Shown here one piece after another: positions 8,027 to 14,944 of a DNA stretch of 64,000 bases. Numbering within the stretch: the stretch's first letter is position 1; the number at the start of each line of letters is the position of its first letter. The position numbers and the translations under genes are program-made. This DNA comes from Pirellula sp. (GTDB taxonomy: Bacteria > Planctomycetota > Planctomycetia > Pirellulales > PNKZ01): NCBI GenBank assembly GCA_013822735.1, contig PNKZ01000004.1, positions 248,001 to 312,000 of the forward strand, read 5' to 3'. Below the pieces are notes generated by a model. It saw only the letters and a program-made list of their open reading frames with translations. It did not search any database and was not told the DNA's origin.

Positions 8027-8776
8027 CTAGGCTTGCCACACCGCGTAGACGGCGCCGATGAAGAAGAACGGAGCCAACGGAATCGGCAGGCTCAGCAGCT
8101 TGCGTTCTTCAACATCGGGGGGAAGAATCCAAAGCGGCACGAAGAAGCTGCCGATCTTGCGACCGATGCTGGTGAGAATCATCACCGGGCCGAACTTGAG
8201 CATGGCCCAAGCCAAGGCGAACGCTCCGGCCGCGATATGCGCGGCGACGATAGCCGTGAGGCCCGGCGTAGGTCCGAGTGCGGCACCGACGACGGCGGCG
8301 ATTTTCACATCGCCTCCGCCCCCGCCGGCATTCATGAAGATGAGGAACATCACCACGAAGCAGACGCCGAGCCCGGCGAACTGTTCGGCGATGGGAGGAG
8401 CTCCGAGCAGCATCGTCCAGCGTGTAGCGCCTGCAGAGAGCATGGCGGGGCCGCTCGCATCGTTCGGCAAGGTGCCGAAGGCTTTGAGGCTGACTTGCAG
8501 CAGGCCGAGCGAGAGCAACCAGCCGACGGCCGGGTAGGTGATATAGTTCGGGATTTTGTGGCGAGCCAGGTCGGTGACCGTGGCCGCGATGAGCGTGGAG
8601 GCGAGGATGAAGCCGGTCCACGTTTGCCAGAAGGAGTCGGCCGGAGAAACTTGTTGAGCGTAAGTGGCCCAGAGCAATCCGGCGGCAGGGAGGTAACTAA
8701 AAAGCCGCCAGCTCGACGATCGGGACGCATGTTGCGGGGAGTCGAGCGAGGCGGCATAAGGAAGAGCGGTCGACAT
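8027..8776 (-). CDS. cpaA: Prepilin peptidase (A24, CpaA/TadV type)
   Basis: The protein has 249 residues with about six hydrophobic segments. Both catalytic aspartates of the A24 aspartic prepilin peptidases are visible in typical settings: TDLARHKIPN near residue 67 and GGGGGDVKIAA near residues 150-160. The cytoplasmic zinc-binding N-terminal domain of PilD is absent, as expected for the small CpaA/TadV group. The enzyme cleaves the leader of Flp pilins and TadE/TadF pseudopilins at the inner membrane. Its substrates are probably the neighbouring products at 8884-9060, 7806-7982 and 4199-5053. Confidence 0.93.
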   Translation of the reverse strand: MSTALPYAASLDSPQHASRSSSWRLFSYLPAAGLLWATYAQQVSPADSFWQTWTGFILASTLIAATVTDLARHKIPNYITYPAVGWLLSLGLLQVSLKAFGTLPNDASGPAMLSAGATRWTMLLGAPPIAEQFAGLGVCFVVMFLIFMNAGGGGGDVKIAAVVGAALGPTPGLTAIVAAHIAAGAFALAWAMLKFGPVMILTSIGRKIGSFFVPLWILPPDVEERKLLSLPIPLAPFFFIGAVYAVWQA

Positions 8777-8883
8777 GATACGGCTCGCAAAGCAGAAGGT
8801 TTCGGATACGGTTCGTGTCGAGTTTTCAGGTTGTCCCTCGACGTGCGTCGCTTGGTATTCGACGCACGTCGCCGCTTGGCGAG

Positions 8884-9060
8884 CTAGGCTTTGACGCCGA
8901 AGCCCTTGAGTTCCTTCTTGACCCAGTCCATGACCGGCGTGCGAACCTTGTAGAGCAGAGCGAGCACGATGGCCGCGGCACCGAAGATGATGACCGCTTG
9001 CATGGTTTCCATTCCGTTTTCATCACGATCCAGACGACGGAGAGCATTGCGAATCGACAT
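8884..9060 (-). CDS. flp: Flp-type pilin subunit
   Basis: This is a 58-residue protein from ATG at 9060, with a clear ribosome site (GAGGTG, four bases upstream of the start). The frame continues open to 9132 but that extension lacks a ribosome site. The product has a leader MSIRNALRRLDRDENG, then METMQAVIIFGAAAIVLALL and a short charged tail ending in GFGVKA. This matches the Flp prepilin plan: a basic leader ending in Gly, a hydrophobic helix and a very short mature protein. After the presumed cleavage at Gly, position 5 is Gln and Glu is at position 2, so it departs from the usual Glu5-Tyr6. It is likely the major pilin of this locus. Confidence 0.8.
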   Translation of the reverse strand: MSIRNALRRLDRDENGMETMQAVIIFGAAAIVLALLYKVRTPVMDWVKKELKGFGVKA

Positions 9061-9064
9061 GACA

Positions 9065-9070
9065 CACCTC
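9065..9070 (-). promoter_or_regulatory. Ribosome binding site of the Flp pilin gene
   Basis: GAGGTG on the minus strand, four bases upstream of ATG at 9060. It favours this start over the in-frame upstream ATG at 9132, which would add 24 residues in front of the leader. Confidence 0.6.
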
Positions 9071-9227
9071 ACTTTGGGAAAGAATTTTTTTTGTTCCGGC
9101 TGCCGTAGTTGGCTGATGACCGGCTCTGCCATGCTTGAGCGTGCGGGCGGTCGATTTGTTACGGGACAATTCCTTTCTGTGGGAGGATTTTCACAAAACG
9201 GGCAAAAACACCGCTAAATACCGGAAA

Positions 9228-10349
9228 TTACGAGTCCTTGGTTTCTTGGAACAAGGCGCCGGACAGCCGGACTTGGTCGCCAAAGCCCATGGAATGGGCC
9301 TCGCCGGAGAAGCTCGGAAGCTCGCCCGTCGGTCGCATTTCGCCGAGGATTCGGCCTTCGGCGTCGCGGCCGGAGGGGTAGAAGCGGAATAGATCGCGAA
9401 ACACATACTGATTGTGCTCGTCGAGCCCTAACGCCTCGCTGATGACCTGGACGCGCCGGGAGCCGTCGCCCAGGCGGGCAATATTCACGACGAGGTTGAT
9501 GGCCGAGGCCACCTGCGTGCGTGCGACGTGCACCGGCAGACCGACATCGCTCATCATGCAGAGCGTTTCCAGGCGAATGGCGGCGTCGCGCGGGGTGTTG
9601 GCGTGCACGGTGCTGAGCGACCCGGCGTGGCCGGAGAGCATCGACTGTACCAGATCCAAGGCTTCGCCCCGGCGGACTTCGCCGACGACGATACGGTCGG
9701 GCCGCATGCGGAGCGAGTCGACGAACAGGTCGCGGATGCTGACATGGCCGCGACCGTCGGGCCGGGGAGGCTGGGCTTCCAGGTAAACGGTGTGCGGCTG
9801 ATGCAGCTGAAGCTCCGAGCTGTCTTCAATGACGATGATTCGCTCATGCTCGGGAATCGAGGCCGAAAGGGCGTTGAGCATCGACGTTTTGCCGGTGCCG
9901 GTGCCGCCGGCGATTACCATGTTTTTGTGCAGTAGCACGCACAATTTCAGGAACTCCGCGGCCATCTCGCTCATGCTGCCGCGCTGCACCAGCGAATCGA
10001 GATTGAACGTCGATTTCTGGAACTTGCGGATCGAAATGCAGCAGCCGTTACGTGAACTCGGGGGGATGATTACATGGACGCGCGAGCCGTCGGGGAGCCG
10101 GGCGTCCATGCTGTGATGGTCGGCGTCGATCTGCCGATTGACGTATTCACCGATATTTCGGGCCGCCGCCATGAGCGCCGCGGCATCGGGAAACTTCATC
10201 TCCCCGCGGTGCAGCCGGCCGGCTTTCTCGAAATAGATCGTATCCGGCCCGTTGATCAGGATTTCGGAAACGGCGGGGTCGTCGAGCAGCGGTAGGACCG
10301 GCCCCAAGAAGTGGCGCGTCGTTTCGCGAAAGATATCGATAGTTCGCAA
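9228..10349 (-). CDS. tadA: CpaF/TadA pilus assembly ATPase
   Basis: The protein has 373 residues, about the usual length of the CpaF catalytic part without a long N-terminal extension. It has the N-terminal domain motif SEILINGPDTIYFEKAGRLH, a Walker A GGTGTGKTS at residues 148-156, an acidic Asp box (IVIEDSSELQ), and Walker B-like MRPDRIVVGEVRRGEALD followed by GHAGSLSTVHAN, which contains the His box. It is a hexameric cytoplasmic ATPase powering Flp pilus assembly. It is the first gene of the minus-strand tad operon, with a 183-bp divergent spacer upstream. The locus therefore encodes two CpaF ATPases, this one and the FHA-fused one at 540-2426; they may divide extension and retraction or serve two TadB/C platforms. 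Confidence 0.95.
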   Translation of the reverse strand: MRTIDIFRETTRHFLGPVLPLLDDPAVSEILINGPDTIYFEKAGRLHRGEMKFPDAAALMAAARNIGEYVNRQIDADHHSMDARLPDGSRVHVIIPPSSRNGCCISIRKFQKSTFNLDSLVQRGSMSEMAAEFLKLCVLLHKNMVIAGGTGTGKTSMLNALSASIPEHERIIVIEDSSELQLHQPHTVYLEAQPPRPDGRGHVSIRDLFVDSLRMRPDRIVVGEVRRGEALDLVQSMLSGHAGSLSTVHANTPRDAAIRLETLCMMSDVGLPVHVARTQVASAINLVVNIARLGDGSRRVQVISEALGLDEHNQYVFRDLFRFYPSGRDAEGRILGEMRPTGELPSFSGEAHSMGFGDQVRLSGALFQETKDS

Positions 10350-10520
10350 GCAGGCCTCGACGGGATGGTGTCGGTTCGCGAGGCGCCGATCGAATAAACG
10401 CTCGGAACCGAGCGAAAACGCAGGAAAACGGGCGAAGTGAAAATTTCGGTAACATTCCGGCCGGGCGTGCGCTATCGACTGGTAATAGCCTTACTCGACC
10501 CGAAACCCAAGCTCCGTTGT

Positions 10521-10526
10521 AGGAGA
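10521..10526 (+). promoter_or_regulatory. Ribosome binding site of the secreted small protein gene
   Basis: AGGAGA seven bases upstream of ATG at 10534; a near-consensus site, uncommon in this window, which supports that the small gene is real. Confidence 0.6.
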
Positions 10527-10533
10527 ACTCGCC

Positions 10534-10929
10534 ATGACTCGCAAGTTTTTGACCAGCCGCCCGATGATCACGACCATCTTCAGCCTAGTGATGCTCGCCA
10601 CGAGCAACGCCTCAACACTCAGCGCCGCCTGCCCGCTCCAAGGTGGCCAAGTTTCCAATGGCGGTACCTTCGGGGGAGGCGGAGCGCCTCAAGTACCTCG
10701 GATCGGAAATCTGCCGCCGCTTGCCGCCGGCTCGAACTTCCCCATCGTCGTTGAGGCCGCCGTGGCCAAGCAGACGCAGCCCATCAAGATTCTTTCGACC
10801 GCAACGACCAAAGAGACGCAGGTCGTCAAGATTCCGACGCCGCCGGTGACGCCGCCGGTGACGCCGCCGGTTGTGCCCAGCGACGTTTCTCCCCTTACGT
10901 CTCTGGCCGACGCTCTGGCGCGTCGCTAA
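10534..10929 (+). CDS. Small secreted Pro/Thr-rich protein of unknown function
   Basis: The protein has 131 residues. A signal peptide spans about residues 1-31 (TTIFSLVMLATSNASTLSA) with a likely cleavage after LSA. The mature part has a Gly-rich section (GGTFGGGGAP) and a short proline repeat in which PVTPP is repeated at residues 104-114, and it ends DALARR. A strong ribosome site precedes the start. It is divergently transcribed from the tad operon across a 184-bp spacer, so the two could share a control region. No domain is recognised. The composition suggests a short, disordered, cell-surface or periplasmic protein. Confidence 0.75.
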   Translation: MTRKFLTSRPMITTIFSLVMLATSNASTLSAACPLQGGQVSNGGTFGGGGAPQVPRIGNLPPLAAGSNFPIVVEAAVAKQTQPIKILSTATTKETQVVKIPTPPVTPPVTPPVVPSDVSPLTSLADALARR

Positions 10930-10994
10930 AGGACTGGTCGATCGGCGACCATCGCCGTTGACCGCTTCGACATCGTGAAATGGTTCCAATCTAC

Positions 10995-11024
10995 GCTAGG
11001 AGCGTGTTACGACACGCTCCTAGC
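10995..11024. terminator. Perfect 13-bp inverted repeat with 4-base loop, terminator candidate
   Basis: GCTAGGAGCGTGT (10995-11007), loop TACG, then the exact complement at 11012-11024. It lies 65 bases after the stop of the small secreted protein gene. There is no clear T-run after it (TGCATTTATGG follows), so intrinsic termination is not certain; a mobile palindromic repeat or a stability hairpin are alternatives. Confidence 0.5.
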
Positions 11025-11119
11025 TGCATTTATGGGTGTCAACATGAAACTTCGCGAGTGCCCGATGCGCTCGGGAGCGGTTCGTCTGGCGCGAACGGGA
11101 TTAGCTCATCAATGAAGAA

Positions 11120-11401
11120 ATGAGAGTGAATCTTCGGAACGACGAATTGTTCGGCAGCGAGACAAGTTCGCCGGTCCGGTGTCTCGGCCGGGGCATTACG
11201 GTGATCGACTGTCGCCAGGCAGAGGAAACCATCAGGGAACGATGTGGCTCGATAACGTGGCTCGCCAATTAGGTATTAGATTTCGATGTGGACGAAGTCG
11301 CACAGATGCCGGAAGAGTCCGTGACGACGGCCAATACCCCTGGGGCAGCAAAGGACCTCGCCTTGACAGCCCAAATGCTGGTTGAAACGCGGCGGCAATA
11401 A
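11120..11401 (+). pseudogene. Possible decayed small gene with one in-frame stop
   Basis: From ATG at 11120 a frame runs 50 codons to TAG at 11270-11272 and then stays open for another 42 codons to TAA at 11399. The second part has a protein-like composition (VDEVAQMPEESVTTANTPG, then LALTAQMLVETRRQ). I recognise no family. Open frames of this size also occur by chance at this GC content, so this is a weak candidate only. Confidence 0.2.
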
Positions 11402-11557
11402 CCATGGCGGCACTGGGTACCGCGCTTCCAAAAGCATAATCCCGCCATTTTTGAATTACGCCAATTCGCGCGCCCGCCACAGATCGCAAGCTGACACCGT
11501 CTCTTAGCAAGGGTACGATAAATCGCCTCGCCATTTCACCCAAATAGGTGCGTTACG

Positions 11558-12568
11558 ATGCGAGTGATCCTTCCTCGCTGTTGGAGTTGGGCGACTTTAT
11601 TAGCACTCGCTTTGCTTGGCGGAGCGACAGATTCATCCGCTCAGGAGCGACGCATTGTTCGTTCGCTGCCGCGCGACGATAAAGAAATCGCCGAGGCCTT
11701 TGCCGCTGCCGCCGGAAACGTTTGCCGCGCCGTGCGCGAAGGCCGCTCTTCGGAAGTTCACGATCTTTCGCCGCTCACCGCCGGTGATGCCGGACTGAAA
11801 GTAACGATGACGGTCGGCGGCCGCTCGCTGCCGATTCCCATGGCTCGCAAGACGGTGCTTTCCGTCGGAGTGGCCATTGCGCCTGACGATGTTGCGACGC
11901 TGCCGCTCATTAGCTCGTCGGCCATTCAACAATACCTCAACACGCACTATGTGTGCTTACAGGTGATGATCCGACGCGATTTGGACACCGGCTCGCTTTG
12001 CTTGCACGATACGGCGTCCGCGGCTTGCTTGCCTTGCGAAGGGTCGCTGCTCACCGAAGAATTTGAGCCGCTGGTGCGCGACTCGCTCCAAGATACGCGA
12101 TGCCTTGGTCTGTTTGTCGCGGCGGACGAGACTGACGACGCCGTCACGCCGGGAACGTTAGTGTTTGTCGTGCGCAATCCGTTCTACGACGAAAATGCGC
12201 CCGGCAAAACAAAACCCAGTTACGAGTTGCTCTTCGTGCGCGCGAAAACGAAGCGTTCGACGTTGGGCGACGAAGACTTGGAACTCCACGCATTTATGAC
12301 GGCCGAAGCGAGGAAGACTCTCAAGCGTCTTCCTCCCTATCAGGCGCCGGAATCCAATACTTCATGCGTGCTTTCGGGTACCGTTACCTTCCTAGGATAT
12401 GCTTCCGACGGACTCACGCCGGCGGCGTCGGCATTACGTACGCTGGAGGTGCGATCCACGACGGAAATGAAGGAAGAGCAGCTAAACGCTCTGGCCGCAA
12501 CGAAGAGCGGCAAACACCACTGGCTCGAACGACCAAGCGCCGTGCTTGATGCGATCATCGCAAAATAG
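11558..12568 (+). CDS. Secreted protein of unknown function
   Basis: The protein has 336 residues with a signal peptide at residues 1-28 (WATLLALALLGGATDSSAQ, cleavage around SSA-QE). The mature part contains five Cys in the middle section (TGSLCLHDTASAACLPCEGS and nearby), enough for disulfides or a metal site, but no known catalytic motif. A short convergent gap of 18 bases separates it from the acyltransferase gene at 12587, so the two belong to different transcripts. I do not recognise a family; the codon pattern and length leave little doubt that it is coding. Confidence 0.75.
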   Translation: MRVILPRCWSWATLLALALLGGATDSSAQERRIVRSLPRDDKEIAEAFAAAAGNVCRAVREGRSSEVHDLSPLTAGDAGLKVTMTVGGRSLPIPMARKTVLSVGVAIAPDDVATLPLISSSAIQQYLNTHYVCLQVMIRRDLDTGSLCLHDTASAACLPCEGSLLTEEFEPLVRDSLQDTRCLGLFVAADETDDAVTPGTLVFVVRNPFYDENAPGKTKPSYELLFVRAKTKRSTLGDEDLELHAFMTAEARKTLKRLPPYQAPESNTSCVLSGTVTFLGYASDGLTPAASALRTLEVRSTTEMKEEQLNALAATKSGKHHWLERPSAVLDAIIAK

Positions 12569-12586
12569 GCATGCGGGTCCGAAATT

Positions 12587-13984
12587 CTATTCGGCCCCCC
12601 GGCGTAATGCGTCGGCGAACAATTGCAGGATTCGTTGCACGTCAGAGTCGCTGTAGAGAGCCGGATCGCACTTGGCGTTGATGACGATTCTTCCGGCATA
12701 CGTGCCGATGCCGAAGCCGACGCGCGTGAGCGGCCTAATAGGCGGACTTCCGGTAATGCTTTCCAAAACGACATTACCGATGACGCAACGCCCGTTTTGA
12801 CGCGGAAAGCGATGGGCGAAGCGTCGCGTCGGATCGCCCATGTTCGTCAATACGGCAGTCGCCATGCAGCGCCGCTTGCGCAATAGCCAAGGAAGCCAGG
12901 CGGAGCGTTCCAACATTTTCAACACGTGAAGAAAATCGAGTCCCGCGCCGGTGCGGCGAACGAATTGCGTTTCATCGCGAACCCCCTCAAGCAATCGCGC
13001 CGGATCGCGCAGTTCAGCTGCGCGCCGGGTGATGAAACCAAAAGTCATCCGATTGGCCGCCGGTAAGAGTTCGTCTCCGCGCAGTCGTAAGTCGATGGGC
13101 ATCAAGACGCGGAGCCGACCACGGCCGCCGCGTCCTTGCTCCGCGTTCCACGCGTTGACGGCCTGCAGCACGGCGACGATCGCGGCATCGTTCAACGTGC
13201 CGGACTTGTCGGAGGCCGCCGTGCGAATGGCCGTCGACTCTTCAAGCGAAAAGAAGCGGCTGAACACCCCTGGGAAAGAACAATCTTCTCGAGAGTCTTC
13301 GGAATTCTTGCGTTCCACCAGCGGGCGAGGAGCCAGGCAATGGAACTTGAGCGCGTCGAATACTTGGTGCCGCACCGACCGCGGATGCCGGGCCGCGAGT
13401 TGGATCTGCCCGGCGTAGTCGCCCCGAGTTTTTAGGCGCGCCAGTTCGACGGGCCGTACATCCGGCAACGCGGCGTCTTGCGAGGTCGCCGCCGCATATT
13501 GGGTCAGCACGTCTTCGATGAAACGCATTGCCCCCTGACCATCGCAGCAGGCATGATGAAACTGCCAAACCAAATACGACGCGGCGGAGCCGCTACGAAC
13601 CCAAATTCGAACGCCCGGCCGTTTGGTAACGTCTAACTTCGTTTCATCATCGGCTCTTATCGACGTGTCGAAACAACCCCAATCGGGCAGCAACCGAAAA
13701 TCTTCGACCGGCAACCAACGCAGCGTACCCTCATCGTCCGCGTCGACGCGCGCGCGTAACAGCGGATGATATCGCAATGACGCATGGAGCGCCTCTTCGA
13801 ACTCCTTGCGTCGCAACTCGCCGGTAAAGCGCAGCTCTCCGTAGAACGCCATGGGGAAGCCGGGGCGATCGTCCAGCACCATGAACCGTTCAAACGGCGT
13901 CAGCGGCAGCGGCCATAGGCTCGCTTCGTCAAAGCCGCAGGCCGTCGGATTTAGGTCGGATTCCACAATCGATCGAGACATCAC
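12587..13984 (-). CDS. HHxxxDG acyltransferase (condensation / WS-DGAT / PapA superfamily)
   Basis: The protein has 465 residues of the CoA-dependent acyltransferase fold. The catalytic motif HHACCDG is at residues 143-149 with both His, Asp and Gly in place. The second structural region has a sequence typical of alcohol O-acetyltransferase and NRPS condensation-like proteins (RLRVLMPIDLRLRGDELLPA; NRMTFGFI). It ends without a carrier domain. Such enzymes move an acyl group from a thioester onto a hydroxyl or amine. It lies 24 bases downstream of the FabL-like gene and is last in the lipid cluster, so esterification of the alcohol or acyl product made by the upstream synthase and reductase is the likely job. 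The acceptor cannot be read from the sequence. Confidence 0.82.
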   Translation of the reverse strand: MMSRSIVESDLNPTACGFDEASLWPLPLTPFERFMVLDDRPGFPMAFYGELRFTGELRRKEFEEALHASLRYHPLLRARVDADDEGTLRWLPVEDFRLLPDWGCFDTSIRADDETKLDVTKRPGVRIWVRSGSAASYLVWQFHHACCDGQGAMRFIEDVLTQYAAATSQDAALPDVRPVELARLKTRGDYAGQIQLAARHPRSVRHQVFDALKFHCLAPRPLVERKNSEDSREDCSFPGVFSRFFSLEESTAIRTAASDKSGTLNDAAIVAVLQAVNAWNAEQGRGGRGRLRVLMPIDLRLRGDELLPAANRMTFGFITRRAAELRDPARLLEGVRDETQFVRRTGAGLDFLHVLKMLERSAWLPWLLRKRRCMATAVLTNMGDPTRRFAHRFPRQNGRCVIGNVVLESITGSPPIRPLTRVGFGIGTYAGRIVINAKCDPALYSDSDVQRILQLFADALRRGAE

Positions 13985-14008
13985 GCTATTCTCCGCAATA
14001 CCATCGCA

Positions 14009-14779
14009 TTACGGATGAATCCCTTCGCCGCCGTCCACCACGAGCGTTTGGCCCTGAACCAGATCGCTTAACGAACTTGAGAGGTATAACACGGCGTCCG
14101 CCACGTCGGCGGCCGTGAGCCGTCGCTCTCCCACCATGAGTTTGGCTTGGGCATGTTGAAACACGGCCTCGGCGTTCGGAACATTACGGGTCGAATCCGT
14201 ATCAACCAATCCGGCACGTACGACGTTGACGTTGATTCCCTGCTGACCATACTCCAGCGCCAGGTGTCGAACCAAACTCTCCAACGCCGCCTTCGACGCG
14301 CCGATCAGTCCGTAATGTGGCAGGGCAAACGTGGCCCCGTGGCTCGACAAAGCCGTGACCTTGGCGCGGCCTTCGGTGCGTCGCAAGAGCGGCGCCGCCT
14401 CCTGCATCAATGTCACTAGCGCTCGCACGTTGGCATTCATCGTCGCGGCAAAGTGATTGGGAGTACTTTTCTCCAGAGATCGAAAGCCGCCGGTGGCCGC
14501 ATTACTGACGAGCACGTCCAATTGTCGAAATTGCTTGCCGACGAAATCGAGCATCAGCCGCACATCGTCCGGTTCGCTGACATCGGCTTTGACGATCGCC
14601 GACATCCGTCCAAGCGCACGGATTTGCTCCGCGACGTCGGTCGCCGCTTTCTCCGACGTCACAAAATTGACGATCACGTCGGCTCCGGCCTCGGCCAAGC
14701 GTAAAGCGCAGGCGCGTCCGATGCCCCGCGATCCGCCGGTAACCAGTGCGACCTTTCCGGCCAACGAAATCATGGACAC
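14009..14779 (-). CDS. fabL: FabL-like enoyl-ACP reductase (SDR family)
   Basis: This 256-residue short-chain dehydrogenase has the NADP-binding motif TGGSRGIG (residues 14-21) and SNAA near residue 92. The active-site Tyr and Lys are spaced as Tyr156-x6-Lys163, the spacing of enoyl-ACP reductases, rather than the YxxxK of ketoreductases. The sequence after the lysine (SKAALESLVRHLALEYGQQG, then GLVDTDSTRNVPNAE) and the ending VQGQTLVVDGG closely follow Bacillus-type FabL. The expected reaction is NADPH-dependent reduction of trans-2-enoyl-ACP. The adjacent megasynthase has KR and DH but no ER domain, so this stand-alone enzyme would supply the missing step. A generic SDR remains the fallback call. 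Confidence 0.8.
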   Translation of the reverse strand: MSMISLAGKVALVTGGSRGIGRACALRLAEAGADVIVNFVTSEKAATDVAEQIRALGRMSAIVKADVSEPDDVRLMLDFVGKQFRQLDVLVSNAATGGFRSLEKSTPNHFAATMNANVRALVTLMQEAAPLLRRTEGRAKVTALSSHGATFALPHYGLIGASKAALESLVRHLALEYGQQGINVNVVRAGLVDTDSTRNVPNAEAVFQHAQAKLMVGERRLTAADVADAVLYLSSSLSDLVQGQTLVVDGGEGIHP

Positions 14780-14944
14780 GCTCTAAAGAAAGTAACTATC
14801 GATCCCTGCGGGCACGAATCGGCGAGGCATTGGTCGCCCCGGTTTGCCGTCGATGCTCACCTGATTCCAGCATGCCTACCTACGGCGCGGCTTGCAAGCG
14901 GCGAGCCGGAGTCGTGCGAATCGGAGCGAAAAGTACGCTGCGAG

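Larger units (their letters stand above)
10930..11557. other. 628-base spacer with one hairpin and no convincing gene
   Basis: Apart from the inverted repeat at 10995-11024 and the interrupted frame at 11120-11401, I see no supported gene. The open frames here on either strand have the unordered composition of shadows and lack ribosome sites. Confidence 0.5.

Noticed and set aside
11232-11543. 103-codon minus-strand frame in the 11.0-11.6 kb spacer
   Set aside because: No ribosome site, no recognisable motif and unordered composition; chance frame.
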